Source: Sphingomonas sp. 3P27F8
Lineage (GTDB): Bacteria > Pseudomonadota > Alphaproteobacteria > Sphingomonadales > Sphingomonadaceae
NCBI RefSeq assembly: GCF_005502745.1
Contig: NZ_SCNL01000009.1
Location: 115,513 to 179,512 of the forward strand
Direction: 5' to 3'
Length of the DNA stretch: 64,000 nt
The position numbers were made by a program, and so were the translations under genes. Shown in pieces: positions 27,767 through 36,821 of this stretch; position 1 is the stretch's first letter; every line of letters starts with the position of its first letter. The notes beneath the pieces were generated by a model. The model searched no databases. It worked only from the letters and a program-made list of their open reading frames with translations, and was not told where the DNA came from.

Positions 27767-29404
27767 ATGCGTTCTCGACTGCCTCTCTTCCTTCTCGCCA
27801 CCGCGCTCGCCGCGCCAGCCTTTGCGCAGACCTTCTCGATCGACACGCTGAAGACGGTGACCAGGGAGCTGTCCTCCGATGCGTATGAGGGCCGCGCACC
27901 GACAACGGAGGGCGAGAAGAAAACGGTCGCCTATATCATCGAGCGGATGAAGGCTGCTGGCCTACAGCCGGGCAACAAGGGCCAGTGGACCCAGGACGTG
28001 CCGATGGTGGAGATCGAGGCAAAGAACATCAAGCCGTTCGTCGTATCCGGCGGGAAGACGCCGATCGCGCTGGCCTATCGTGACGATATCGTCGCCGGCA
28101 CCTATCGCGTCGTGCCGCAGATTTCGCTGAAGAACAGCGACATGGTGTTCGTCGGCTACGGCATCAATGCGCCCGAAAAGGGCTGGAACGATTACGCCGG
28201 CGTCGACGTGAAGGGAAAGACGGTCGTCATCCTCATCAACGACCCCGACTGGCAGACAAAGGACGCCGGCCCCAAGGCCGGCCCGTTCGAAGGCCGCGCG
28301 ATGACCTATTACGGCCGCTGGACTTACAAATTCGAGGAGGCCGCGCGGCAGGGCGCCGCCGCCGCGATCATCGTGCACGACACAGAGCCCGCCGCCTACC
28401 CGTGGGCGGTGGTCCGCTCGTCCTGGACCGGGGCGCAGCACGAGCTGGACGAGGCCGGCAACCATATAGACCAGAGCCAGATCGTAAGCTGGATCCAGCT
28501 GAACCGCGCCAAGGAGATCTTCGCCGCCGCCGGAAAGGATTTCACCGCACTGTCGGAAGCCGCGAAGCACAAGGGCTTCAGCGCCGTGCCGCTGGGCCTC
28601 AAATTCTCCGGCGGGTTCGACAACACGATCCGGCGCAGCATGTCCAAGAATGTGGTCGGGCTGCTCCCGGGCAAGACCGCCCCGGGCGAGACCGTGCTCT
28701 ATTCGGCGCACTGGGATCATCTGGGCCATTGCGATCCGGTCGACGGCGACGGCATCTGCAACGGCGCGGTGGACAACGCTTCGGGGGTCGCCGGGTTGAT
28801 CGCCATGGCAGAGGCGCAGGCCAAGGCCGGGCCGGCGCGGCGCTCGATCGCGTTCCTCGCCGTGACGGCGGAGGAAAGCGGGCTGCTCGGCTCGGCCTAT
28901 TACGCGCAGCACCCGGTATTCCCGCTCGGCAAGACGGTGGGCGGCGTGAACATGGACGTGCTGAACGTGATTGGCGCCACCAAGGATTTCGAGCTGACCG
29001 GCGCGGGAAAATCGCAGCTGGAGGATATGGTGAAGCCGCTGCTCGCCGCGCAGGGCCGCACGATCGCGCCGGAATCGACCCCCGAGAAGGGGCATTATTA
29101 TCGCTCCGACCATTTCTCCTTCGCCAAGCTCGGCGTGCCGATGCTGTCGGGGGGCAGCGGGGAGAATCTGGTCAACGGCGGCGTGGCGGCAGGCCGCGCG
29201 GCGGCACAGGATTATGTCGAGCATCGCTATCACAAGCCGCAGGACGAATATAACCCGAACTGGGACTGGTCCGGCGCGGTGCAGGATCTGACGATCTATT
29301 ATCAGCTTGGCCGCGAACTGGCGGACGGCAGCATGTGGCCGAACTGGTATCCCACCGCCGAATTCCGCGCGATCCGCGACAAATCCCGGAGCGACGCGAA
29401 GTGA
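27767..29404 (+). CDS. Secreted M28-family zinc aminopeptidase with PA domain
   Basis: Periplasmic or secreted metallopeptidase. A clear Sec signal peptide covers residues 1-20 (RSRLPLFLLATALAAPAFAQ, cut after AFA). The zinc-binding set of M28 is visible in SAHWDHLGH, NGAVDNASGVAGL, TAEESGLLGS and VNMDVLN, and a late His in SDHFSFA. A protease-associated (PA) domain lies roughly at residues 120-260, inserted before the catalytic part. The length is 545 residues. The start is ATG 27767; the frame is open upstream but the signal peptide fixes the start. It overlaps the aguA gene by GTGA, which suggests co-expression. Confidence 0.92.
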   Translation: MRSRLPLFLLATALAAPAFAQTFSIDTLKTVTRELSSDAYEGRAPTTEGEKKTVAYIIERMKAAGLQPGNKGQWTQDVPMVEIEAKNIKPFVVSGGKTPIALAYRDDIVAGTYRVVPQISLKNSDMVFVGYGINAPEKGWNDYAGVDVKGKTVVILINDPDWQTKDAGPKAGPFEGRAMTYYGRWTYKFEEAARQGAAAAIIVHDTEPAAYPWAVVRSSWTGAQHELDEAGNHIDQSQIVSWIQLNRAKEIFAAAGKDFTALSEAAKHKGFSAVPLGLKFSGGFDNTIRRSMSKNVVGLLPGKTAPGETVLYSAHWDHLGHCDPVDGDGICNGAVDNASGVAGLIAMAEAQAKAGPARRSIAFLAVTAEESGLLGSAYYAQHPVFPLGKTVGGVNMDVLNVIGATKDFELTGAGKSQLEDMVKPLLAAQGRTIAPESTPEKGHYYRSDHFSFAKLGVPMLSGGSGENLVNGGVAAGRAAAQDYVEHRYHKPQDEYNPNWDWSGAVQDLTIYYQLGRELADGSMWPNWYPTAEFRAIRDKSRSDAK

Positions 29405-30366
29405 CGAGCGCCCCGCCACCGGAATGGGCGCGCCACAAGGCGGTGTGGATCGGTTTTCCATCCCACCCCGAGCTGTGGCAGGATGATCTCGATCAGGCGC
29501 GCGAGGAAGTCGCCGCCTTCGCCCGCGCGGTGCATGCCGACGGGCGCGGCGAGAAGGTGCTGCTTGTCGCCGCCGATGCAGAGGCCGGCGTTGCCGCCGG
29601 CGAGCTGGCCCCGTTCGCCGACGTGGTGGTCGAGCCGTTCGGGGACATCTGGCTGCGCGATACCGCCGCGATCATCACCGGCGATGGCACCGCGCGCGAT
29701 TTCGCGTTCAACGGCTGGGGCGGGAAATACGATCTGCCCGGCGATGACGATATCGGGGCGCGCCTCGCGCGGCGGCGCAACAAGCGCATCGTGCCGTGCG
29801 ACTGGGTGCTGGAGGGTGGCGCGATCGACGGTGACGGCACCGGGCTTGTCGTCACCACCGAACAATGCCTGCTAAACCCCAATCGCAACGGCCTGATCGG
29901 AAAGGCGGAAATCGCCGAACGGCTGGAACGCGATCTCGGCTTCGATCGCGTGCTGTGGCTGGGCGACGGCCTGCTCAACGATCATACCGATGGCCATGTC
30001 GACAATCTCGCGCGCTTCATCGGCGAAGGCCGACTGGCGATCCCGGTCGCCGCCGACAATGATCCCAACTGGCAGGTCTATCAGCTCGCCGCTGATCGCG
30101 CGCGCGCATTCGGCGTTAGCGTCGTGCCCGTGCCCTCCCCCGGCCGCGTGATGCGCGATGACGAGATAGTGCCGGCCAGCTACATGAATTTCTACATCGG
30201 CAATGCCAGCGTCGTGGTGCCCATCTACGGCGCACCCGACGACGACGTTGCGGTGCGCGAATTCCAGGCGCTGTTTCCTGACCACAAGGTCATCGGGCTG
30301 CGCGCGGATGCGATCCTCACGGGCGGCGGCAGCTTCCATTGCATCAGCCAGCAGATACCGGGGTGA
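29401..30366 (+). CDS. aguA: Agmatine deiminase
   Basis: Peptidyl-arginine-deiminase-family enzyme that converts agmatine to N-carbamoylputrescine and ammonia. The 321-residue protein shows WLRDTAAI, the GWGGKY loop, CDWVLEGGAIDGDG, the catalytic His region NDHTDGHVDN, and the catalytic Cys in GGGSFHCISQQ. GTG 29401 overlaps the M28 peptidase stop and begins directly before the conserved PPEWARHKAVWI. The next pathway enzyme, N-carbamoylputrescine amidase, is encoded about 1 kb downstream on the same strand, but an inverted gene lies between them. Confidence 0.95.
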   Translation: MTSAPPPEWARHKAVWIGFPSHPELWQDDLDQAREEVAAFARAVHADGRGEKVLLVAADAEAGVAAGELAPFADVVVEPFGDIWLRDTAAIITGDGTARDFAFNGWGGKYDLPGDDDIGARLARRRNKRIVPCDWVLEGGAIDGDGTGLVVTTEQCLLNPNRNGLIGKAEIAERLERDLGFDRVLWLGDGLLNDHTDGHVDNLARFIGEGRLAIPVAADNDPNWQVYQLAADRARAFGVSVVPVPSPGRVMRDDEIVPASYMNFYIGNASVVVPIYGAPDDDVAVREFQALFPDHKVIGLRADAILTGGGSFHCISQQIPG

Positions 30367-30422
30367 TCGAACGCCAGGGGTTGTGGAGGACAGACGGGGG
30401 CGCTTCTGAGCGAAAGCGGGCG

Positions 30423-31224
30423 TCAAGGTCGCGCTTCTCCAGCGGCTCCGGGATGTGCGCCCGCTCGCTGCGGAGCAAGCAGGATGAGCAACAGGATCGC
30501 GCCGGCAAGAACGGCTGTCGCGAGCGGCCTGCTAAGATCGAGGCCGCCCTTCGCTACTGGCTTGTCGAGAAAATCACCCACGGTCGCGCCGAGAGGCCGC
30601 GTACCAATGAACGCCATCCAGAAGAGCAGGACGCGCGAGATGCTTGTGAAATAATAGAACACGGCGAGAACCGACAGCACGCCAGCAAATATCAATGCGG
30701 CACCGGCATACCCAAGCGCACCATCCGAAACCCAATCACCCAGCGCCGTGCCCAGAGTTTGTGAAAAGGTGATCGTGATCCAATAAAATATCTCTGCGCC
30801 CCTGGTTTCGATACGGTTGATATCCACGCCCCCGAACGTGCGATGCCAGCAAAACAGCGACAGGAGGACCAAACTGGCCAACAGGAGCGAGCCGCCCGGG
30901 TAGCCCAGGCCCGATGGATCGGGTCGAAAAATCGGCGAGCGTGGTTCCTGCCGTCGTGGAGGCGATGATTGTGGCCCAATACAACCAGGGGTTGAAGCGG
31001 CGTGCGCTGACCTGAAGCCAGATCAGTGCGATCAGCACGACGCCGAATATCGCGGTGCCGACAAGATAGCCATTCACGCCGCTGCTGGCCCCGGCCGGCG
31101 TGGTTTCCCCCAGCCATGTCATGCTCACCGCATCGCCACCGGTTTCTCCCAGGGTGGTGGCGAGGATTTTGATGATCCAGAAGGTGAAGGTCACGGCGGG
31201 AACCTTGCCGCCCGCTTTACTCAT
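30423..31224 (-). pseudogene. COG4705-type membrane protein gene with a frameshift
   Basis: Two minus-strand reading frames together make one protein. The first (from 31224) encodes KVPAVTFTFWIIKILATTLG, ETGGDAVSM and two or three membrane segments up to TTLADF. The second (ending at 30423) continues with SLVLLSLFCWHRTFGGVDIN, ETRGAEIFYWITITFSQTLG and GTRPLGATVGDFLDKP. These are consecutive parts of the repeated GTTLGDF/GDxxS family known as COG4705. The frame changes at 30908-30912 (GGGCC on the minus strand). Removing one base there restores IGLGYPGGSLLL. A paired single-base loss and gain just upstream turns the expected FD of DFFDRS into ST. It is a recent pseudogene or a sequencing error; the rest is intact. 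Confidence 0.82.
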
Positions 31225-31351
31225 CCGTGCCTCCGCGACAGCGACTGGCTCTCAATGAAGCCTTATCGGCATGTCCGCAATCGCAGCCGGCGCCCTCCCC
31301 ACCGATCCGCGACCATTGGATCATCGCCGCGCATCGCCTACATGCGCCCGC

Positions 31352-32200
31352 ATGACCGATATCACCGTCGCCGCGCTGCAACTCGCTTTCTCCGATGATC
31401 TGGAGCGAAACATCGCCAACGTCTCGCGCCTCGTCCGTGAGGCGGCTGCGCGGGGCGCGCAGGTGATCCTGCCGCCGGAATTGTTCGAGGGCGAGTATTT
31501 CTGCCGCGTCGAGGATGAGGGATTGTTCGCCAACGCCCGGCCCACCGCGGAGCATCGCGCGGTGCTGGCGATGCAGGCGCTCGCATCCGAACTGAAAGTC
31601 TGGATTCCGACAAGCTTTTTCGAGGCGGACGGCCCGCATCATTATAACAGCCTCGCAATGGTCAACCCGGACGGAAAGGTCGCCGGCGTCTATCGCAAGA
31701 GCCATATTCCCGATGGTCCGGGCTATGAGGAGAAATTCTATTTCCGCCCCGGCAATACGGGATTCAAGGTGTGGGACGGCCCGGCGGTGAAGCTCGGCAT
31801 CGGCATCTGCTGGGATCAATGGTATCCTGAAACGGCGCGCGCGCTGATGCTGATGGGGGCGGAGGTGCTGTTCTACCCCACCGCGATCGGCAACGAGCCG
31901 CATGACGCGGGACTGGACACCGCGCGATTGTGGCGACGCGCGATGATCGGCCACGCGGTGTCTAACGTGGTGCCGGTGATCGCCGCCAACCGCGTCGGAA
32001 CCGAGCACGGCCAGACGTTCTACGGCACCAGCTTCATCTGCGATGAGCGCGGCGACATTCTGGCGGAACTGGATCGCAACGAGGAGGGCGTCATCACCGC
32101 GACCCTGGATATCGATCGCGTCAAACGTCACCGCGCCGCTTTCGGCTTCTTCCGCGATCGCCGGCCGGAACTGTACGGGCGCCTCGTGCACGATATCTGA
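31352..32200 (+). CDS. aguB: N-carbamoylputrescine amidase
   Basis: Nitrilase-superfamily enzyme that hydrolyses N-carbamoylputrescine to putrescine, carbon dioxide and ammonia. The Glu-Lys-Cys triad is seen in LPPELFEGEYF, GVYRKSHIPDGPGYEEKFYF and GIGICWDQWYPE. The 282-residue length and the GNEPHDAGLDTARLWRRAMIGHAVSN segment are typical of AguB. ATG 31352 is used because it starts directly at the conserved TDITVAALQ; upstream in-frame codons would add a non-conserved leader. It completes the agmatine pathway begun by aguA. Confidence 0.95.
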   Translation: MTDITVAALQLAFSDDLERNIANVSRLVREAAARGAQVILPPELFEGEYFCRVEDEGLFANARPTAEHRAVLAMQALASELKVWIPTSFFEADGPHHYNSLAMVNPDGKVAGVYRKSHIPDGPGYEEKFYFRPGNTGFKVWDGPAVKLGIGICWDQWYPETARALMLMGAEVLFYPTAIGNEPHDAGLDTARLWRRAMIGHAVSNVVPVIAANRVGTEHGQTFYGTSFICDERGDILAELDRNEEGVITATLDIDRVKRHRAAFGFFRDRRPELYGRLVHDI

Positions 32201-32254
32201 TCGCGCGCCGAACATGCTGTCGCAGCGTGGGTTTTTCTGCCACGCTCTGCCGCG

Positions 32255-33295
32255 ATGACCCGCCTTCGCCCTGACGACGCCGACGCCCGCTTCATCCGGC
32301 GCCTGTTCATCACCGCGCTCATATTAGGCGTGCTCGCCGCGCTTTACGTCGCGGCAAACCTGCTGATCCTCGCCTTCGGTTCGGTGCTGGGCGCGATCGT
32401 GATCCACGCGATAGCGGAAATCTATCGCGAGCGGGTGCGGATGCCCGCCAGGGTCGCGCTGGGCATGGCGGTCTTGACGATACTGGCGCTGATCGCGTTT
32501 CTCGGCTGGCTTTTTGCCGTAGCGTTTCGCGAGCAGGTCAATCTGTTCGTCGCGCGGCTGCCGCTGATGATCGACCAGCTCGGCGGCTATATGGCGCAGA
32601 CGCCGGTCGGGGCGAAGATCGCCGATGCCGTGCGTGCCGCCTATGCGGGCAGCCGGATCGCGCAGGATATCGGCGGGCTCGCACAGGGTGTCGGCGAGAT
32701 ATTTCTCAACGCCCTTCTGGTGCTGGTAGGATCGATATTCTTCGCGGTCGATCCGGGGGTGTACGAGCGCGGACTGCTGCTGCTCATGCCACCATCGAAG
32801 CGCAAGGCGATCGACGACGCGCTCGTCGATGTCGCCTCCACGCTGCGGCTGTGGCTGCGCGCGCAGCTGATTCAGATGACCACGATGGGCGTTCTCGTCG
32901 GGCTCGGGCTCTGGGCCGTGGGCGTGCCCTCCGCCGCCGCGCTGGGCCTGCTGACCGGCCTTTCGGAATTCATCCCCTATGTCGGCCCGGTTGCGGCGAT
33001 GCTTCCCGCCCTCGGCCTCGCCGCGACGCAGGGGCCGCATGCGCTGCTGTGGACATTCGCGGTGTTCGCGGCGGTCCGGCTGGTGCAGACCAATCTCATC
33101 ACGCCATTCGTTACCAGCCGGGTGATCGCGATCCCGCCGGCGGTAACCCTGTTCGCGATCCTCGCGATCGGCGCGGTATTCGGCATCTTCGGCCTGTTCT
33201 TTTCCGCTGCGCTCCTCGTCGTCATCTTCACTTTGGTCCGCAGTCTTTACCTGCGAGAAACCCTTGGGGAGGATATGCCGTTCGGCACGCGCTGA
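32255..33295 (+). CDS. AI-2E family transporter (PerM/YdiK-like)
   Basis: Inner-membrane protein of 346 residues with about eight membrane segments. It has the N-terminal pair of segments, a soluble mid-section (residues about 90-150), then the conserved LRLWLRAQLIQMTTMGVLVGLGLWAVGVPSAAALGLLTGLSEFIPYVGP region that defines the family. Members are exporters of small molecules (AI-2, or Na+/H+ in some cases), and the substrate here is not predictable. The ATG follows a short hairpin-like stretch at 32224-32246 whose meaning is unclear. It is followed by the ctrA promoter region. Confidence 0.92.
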   Translation: MTRLRPDDADARFIRRLFITALILGVLAALYVAANLLILAFGSVLGAIVIHAIAEIYRERVRMPARVALGMAVLTILALIAFLGWLFAVAFREQVNLFVARLPLMIDQLGGYMAQTPVGAKIADAVRAAYAGSRIAQDIGGLAQGVGEIFLNALLVLVGSIFFAVDPGVYERGLLLLMPPSKRKAIDDALVDVASTLRLWLRAQLIQMTTMGVLVGLGLWAVGVPSAAALGLLTGLSEFIPYVGPVAAMLPALGLAATQGPHALLWTFAVFAAVRLVQTNLITPFVTSRVIAIPPAVTLFAILAIGAVFGIFGLFFSAALLVVIFTLVRSLYLRETLGEDMPFGTR

Positions 33296-33302
33296 ATGGC
33301 CC

Positions 33303-33328
33303 GAATCGCCTCACAGGCCCTGCGACTC
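33303..33328. promoter_or_regulatory. Two GANTC (CcrM) sites upstream of ctrA
   Basis: GAATC at 33303-33307 and GACTC at 33324-33328 lie in the first 30 bp after the AI-2E transporter stop. CcrM methylates GANTC in alphaproteobacteria. In Caulobacter, a GANTC in the ctrA P1 promoter ties ctrA transcription to replication. The sites are too short to be significant alone; their position is what makes them notable. Confidence 0.4.
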
Positions 33329-33343
33329 GCGGGAAACCCTCGC

Positions 33344-33359
33344 TTAAGTCGAAATTAAC
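33344..33359 (+). promoter_or_regulatory. CtrA binding box in the ctrA promoter
   Basis: TTAA-N7-TTAAC is an exact match to the full CtrA consensus: TTAA at 33344-33347, a 7-base spacer, TTAAC at 33355-33359. It lies about 90 bp upstream of the ctrA ATG, in the only intergenic region of the window with this motif in full. A further TTAA half-site follows near 33382. This suggests autoregulation of ctrA as described for Caulobacter. Confidence 0.72.
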
Positions 33360-33447
33360 CTTTTGCCTTCAGAAAGTATTTGGTTAATCATTCTGTCGCG
33401 TTCGGGCCTGGGAGGGACCGTAACGCGGTGTCGAACGGGGAAATCAG

Positions 33448-34143
33448 ATGCGGGTGTTGCTGATCGAGGACGAGCCGACGACCGCGAGGGCGATCGAACT
33501 CATGCTCACCACGGAGGGGTTCAACGTCTATGCGACGGACCTGGGTGAAGAGGGTTTGGACCTCGGCAAGCTATACGATTACGACATCATCCTGCTGGAT
33601 CTGAACCTGCCCGACATGCATGGCTATGACGTGTTGAAGCGGCTGCGCGTCGCCCGCGTCACGACGCCGGTGCTGATCCTTTCCGGCATCAACGAAATGG
33701 ATTCCAAGGTGCGCTCGTTCGGCTTCGGCGCCGACGATTACGTCACCAAGCCATTCCACCGCGAGGAGCTGATCGCCCGCATTCATGCGGTGGTGCGCCG
33801 CTCGAAGGGGCATTCGCAATCGGTCATCAAGACGGGGAAGCTTGCCGTCAACCTCGATGCCAAGACTGTCGAGGTCGATGGCGCACGCGTGCATCTGACC
33901 GGCAAGGAATATGCGATGCTGGAGCTGCTCTCGCTCCGCAAGGGCACGACGCTGACGAAGGAGATGTTCCTCAATCATCTCTATGGCGGCATGGACGAGC
34001 CCGAGCTGAAGATCATCGACGTGTTCATCTGCAAGCTCCGCAAGAAGCTGAGCCTCGCATGCGACGGCGAGAATTACATCGAAACCGTGTGGGGCCGCGG
34101 TTACGTCCTGCGCGAACCGGAAGAGGCCGTGCAGGTCGCCTGA
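33448..34143 (+). CDS. ctrA: Cell-cycle response regulator CtrA
   Basis: OmpR-type response regulator that, when phosphorylated, controls motility, division and replication genes in alphaproteobacteria. The receiver domain (1-120) has the acidic pair ED (residues 7-8), the phosphoacceptor Asp51 ([13 protein letters not shown]) and Lys of DYVTKPF. The winged-helix domain includes [26 protein letters not shown] and the CKLRKKL and GRGYVLR segments that are nearly invariant in CtrA. The 231-residue length fits. The C-terminus ends EAVQVA; this hydrophobic end could serve in ClpXP turnover, as the AA end of Caulobacter CtrA does. A single-gene unit followed by a strong terminator. Confidence 0.97.
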   Translation: MRVLLIEDEPTTARAIELMLTTEGFNVYATDLGEEGLDLGKLYDYDIILLDLNLPDMHGYDVLKRLRVARVTTPVLILSGINEMDSKVRSFGFGADDYVTKPFHREELIARIHAVVRRSKGHSQSVIKTGKLAVNLDAKTVEVDGARVHLTGKEYAMLELLSLRKGTTLTKEMFLNHLYGGMDEPELKIIDVFICKLRKKLSLACDGENYIETVWGRGYVLREPEEAVQVA

Positions 34144-34169
34144 CCTGACCACGCTTCGTTACCGGTAGA

Positions 34170-34206
34170 CGGCCGCGACATCGGGGGGTGTCGCGGCCGT
34201 TTTCTT
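34170..34206 (+). terminator. Rho-independent terminator of ctrA
   Basis: CGGCCGCGACA (34170-34180) and TGTCGCGGCCG (34189-34199) form a perfect 11-bp stem with an 8-base loop, followed by TTTTCTT. It begins 26 bp after the ctrA stop codon. There is no T-run on the minus strand, so it acts only in the ctrA direction. Confidence 0.93.
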
Positions 34207-34373
34207 GTCCGGTCGGTAGTTGGCGGCTGGTATGTCAGATTGCGATTTGCCGGCTTTCGCCGCCATTATCTGGCACCATTGCGGACACCGGCGCGCCAGG
34301 AGCGCGACCATCCACGCGGTGCGATCACACAATCGTCGATCGTCATTTTCCACCGGCGGGCTGGCAGAAACAT

Positions 34374-34393
34374 GTTGTACCATTCGGGACAAC
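34374..34393. promoter_or_regulatory. Palindromic operator candidate upstream of DUF1348-tetR
   Basis: GTTGTACCATTCGGGACAAC is an inverted repeat with 7 of 10 positions paired, including complete GTTGT/ACAAC ends. It lies 68 bp before the start of the DUF1348 gene, which is coupled to a TetR regulator gene. The TetR product is the natural candidate to bind here as an autoregulator. The rest of the 250-bp stretch between the ctrA terminator and the DUF1348 start holds no gene I can support. Confidence 0.42.
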
Positions 34394-34460
34394 TGTGTAC
34401 CGAAAGGTCAATCACCTCTCGCGATCGCTCACGACCGATCGCACGCCGAAGGGAAAAACG

Positions 34461-34925
34461 ATGTCTCGTCCTCCGTTTCCACCATTCACTCATGAAACTG
34501 CGGTCGAAAAGGTTCACCTGGCGGAAGACGGGTGGAACACGCGCGATGCGGCCAAGGTAGCGCTCGCGTACACGCTCGATACCCGCTGGCGTAACCGGGT
34601 GGAATTCGCGACCGGCCGGGATGAGGCCCAGGCATTTCTCACCCGGAAATGGAACAAGGAGCACGAATACCGGCTCATCAAGGAGCTCTGGGCCTTCACG
34701 GGCAATCGCATCGCGGTGCGCTATGCGTATGAATATCGTGACGATGGCGGACAATGGTTTCGCGCTTACGGGAACGAGAACTGGCTTTTCGCGGAGGACG
34801 GTCTGATGTCCAACCGCCATGCGAGCATCAACGAGATGCCGATCACGGAAGCGCAGCGAAAGTTTCGCTGGCCGCTCGGTCGCCGTCCGGATGACCATCC
34901 GTCGCTGAGCGATCTGGGCTTGTGA
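34461..34925 (+). CDS. DUF1348 (NTF2-like fold) protein
   Basis: Small cytoplasmic protein of 154 residues in the NTF2-like superfamily. The DUF1348 pattern is very clear: [71 protein letters not shown] and [13 protein letters not shown]. No catalytic function has been assigned to this family with certainty. ATG 34461 is preceded by a purine-rich GAAGGGAAAAA ribosome binding site. The stop overlaps the TetR start (GTGA), so the two are co-translated. Genes for such proteins are often next to their own TetR regulator. Confidence 0.9.
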   Translation: MSRPPFPPFTHETAVEKVHLAEDGWNTRDAAKVALAYTLDTRWRNRVEFATGRDEAQAFLTRKWNKEHEYRLIKELWAFTGNRIAVRYAYEYRDDGGQWFRAYGNENWLFAEDGLMSNRHASINEMPITEAQRKFRWPLGRRPDDHPSLSDLGL

Positions 34926-35503
34926 GCGCCAAACGCGTCCTGACCGATCGCCAGAGCGCGTTGCCCGCATTGGCCGAAGCATTCCGCGAACACGGCTTCG
35001 CGGGGGCAAGCCTCGCCGTGCTCTCGGCGGCGACAGGTCTTGGCAAAGGCAGTCTCTACAACTTCTTCCCCGGCGGGAAGCAGGAGATGATGGAGGCGGT
35101 GCTCAAGGACATAGAACGCTGGTTCACCGCTGCGATCTTCACGCCGCTGGAGCATGTCTCGGAGCCGCGTGCGGCCGTTACGGCCATGATAGACGATGTG
35201 ACGACGTACTTCCTGTCGGGAAGGCGCGTATGCATCGTCGGCAGTCTCGGCCTCAATTCTGCCGGCGATGCATTCGCGGCAGCAGTGAAGCAGTATTTCG
35301 CCCGCTGGATTGCCGCCCTGGCGCTTTGCCTTGAACGAGGGGGTGTGCCACCCGCGCCGGCATTGGAACTCGCCGAAGAGGCCGTTTCCGGCATCCAGGG
35401 CGCCATTGTCCTGTCGCGGGCGCTTGGTGACGAGGCGACCTTTCAGCGGATCGTCGGGCGGCTCAGAACGTCTCTGCTCGGGGCGCTGGACCGCAACGGC
35501 TGA
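34922..35503 (+). CDS. TetR-family transcriptional regulator
   Basis: DNA-binding repressor, 193 residues. The N-terminal helix-turn-helix (residues about 10-55) contains [38 protein letters not shown], the classic TetR pattern. The C-terminal ligand domain matches the TetR_C_16/LmrA-YxaF-like subgroup only loosely. GTG 34922 overlaps the DUF1348 stop, giving an operon of regulated gene plus regulator. It probably binds the palindrome at 34374-34393; the inducing ligand is unknown. Confidence 0.92.
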   Translation: MSAKRVLTDRQSALPALAEAFREHGFAGASLAVLSAATGLGKGSLYNFFPGGKQEMMEAVLKDIERWFTAAIFTPLEHVSEPRAAVTAMIDDVTTYFLSGRRVCIVGSLGLNSAGDAFAAAVKQYFARWIAALALCLERGGVPPAPALELAEEAVSGIQGAIVLSRALGDEATFQRIVGRLRTSLLGALDRNG

Positions 35504-35660
35504 GCGGGGGCGGGCGCTGGAAATGGCCTTTGCAGGGAAGCGTTGATCACTTTTCCCCGCACTCAGATCGTTTTCGGGATAGGTGCTGCGTCGCTACCGA
35601 AACCACTGCCATCGGCGCTCGGTCAGGCTGCCCGCTTCCACATCACTCGCTCGCTGCGTT

Positions 35661-36779
35661 TCACGCTCGCGGCTCACAGATCACATCGTTCCGATATCGC
35701 CTGTCCAGCGTTCGCTCAATACCTGTTCTGAGCCGCTTCAGCGTGCCGAGCATCGGCCGCTCTATGAGCACATAGACGCGAAGGCTCACCACGATTGATA
35801 TGATGAGCAGAGCGACCGCGAGCATTTCCGGGTTCGCTCGCGCATCGTCCGGTAGCGTCGCACGCGCGACCTCCAGCACGATCGGGTGAACCAGATAGAG
35901 CGAATAGGAAGCGTTGCCCGCGCGCTCGAAAAACCTGGGTAGCCGCCCGTACGCCTCTCCGCATCGCACAGCCCCTGCGACGATCAGCGCATACGGCACG
36001 CCCAGGAAGAGCAGCCGGCTGGAGCTGGCCGTTCCTGAAACCACGCCCTCGGGGTGGACCGAAATCGTGATCGACCACGGGGTCACGATCAGCAGGAGCA
36101 GCAGCATCGCGCCGACGGTGAGTGAATTGCGCGATATCCAGCGCCACCTGTCGCGCCAGCTCATCCATACGAGCAAGCCCAGCGCGAATTCCCCCATGAT
36201 GGGATTGAACACGATCGGCGCGCGCGCATGAAAAGCCGAAAAGCTGCCGGCGATCGCCAGCAAAGCAAGCGAGAGCAGCAAAACGCGATCAGGACGAGTT
36301 GGGCGCACGGCGATGATGATCGCCGCCAGGGCGTAGAATGCCAGCTCGAACGCGAGCGTCCAGCCAGCATAGAGCGCGGGAAAGCGATAACCGCCATCCG
36401 CATCCCACGTCACCGGCAGCACCGAGTTGATATAGGCGCCGGGCGGAAAGCTCGCGCCGCGCCAGAGCATCCAGCCGATATAGACAGCACTCGCCAGCCA
36501 GAACATCGGCAGGATGCGGATCGCGCGATCTGCGAGAAAGCGCCCTGCCCCCGCATGCGTGCGCCGACTGACGACATCCGCCATGATGAAGCCGCTGATG
36601 ATGAAGAACAGATCGACGCCGGTCGCGCCAAAATTGGCAAGCCCCGGAAGCTGCGGGAAATACCCGGCCCTGACCAGCCCCGGGTGATCGCGCATCGTCA
36701 TGAATATGTGATGCACGACGACGCCCATCGCCGCGATGCCGCGCAATATCTGTATCGCTTGCAGGCGCTCCCGTTCCAT
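35661..36779 (-). CDS. Acyltransferase 3 family membrane protein (OafA-like)
   Basis: Integral membrane O-acyltransferase of about 372 residues with ten likely membrane helices. Family marks are ILRGIAAMGVVVHHIF near the N-terminus, FGATGVDLFFIISGFIMA with the following R-rich segment, and SYSLYLVHPIVLEVAR near the C-terminus. These enzymes acetylate or otherwise acylate surface sugars or lipids; the substrate is not clear. ATG 36779 is used; a TTG 12 bp upstream would add four residues. It lies 42 bp downstream of an amidohydrolase gene on the same strand. Confidence 0.93.
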   Translation of the reverse strand: MERERLQAIQILRGIAAMGVVVHHIFMTMRDHPGLVRAGYFPQLPGLANFGATGVDLFFIISGFIMADVVSRRTHAGAGRFLADRAIRILPMFWLASAVYIGWMLWRGASFPPGAYINSVLPVTWDADGGYRFPALYAGWTLAFELAFYALAAIIIAVRPTRPDRVLLLSLALLAIAGSFSAFHARAPIVFNPIMGEFALGLLVWMSWRDRWRWISRNSLTVGAMLLLLLIVTPWSITISVHPEGVVSGTASSSRLLFLGVPYALIVAGAVRCGEAYGRLPRFFERAGNASYSLYLVHPIVLEVARATLPDDARANPEMLAVALLIISIVVSLRVYVLIERPMLGTLKRLRTGIERTLDRRYRNDVICEPRA

Positions 36780-36821
36780 CGCCGCCGACAATGGACGAGC
36801 CGGGTTAGAAGATGATGAAGG

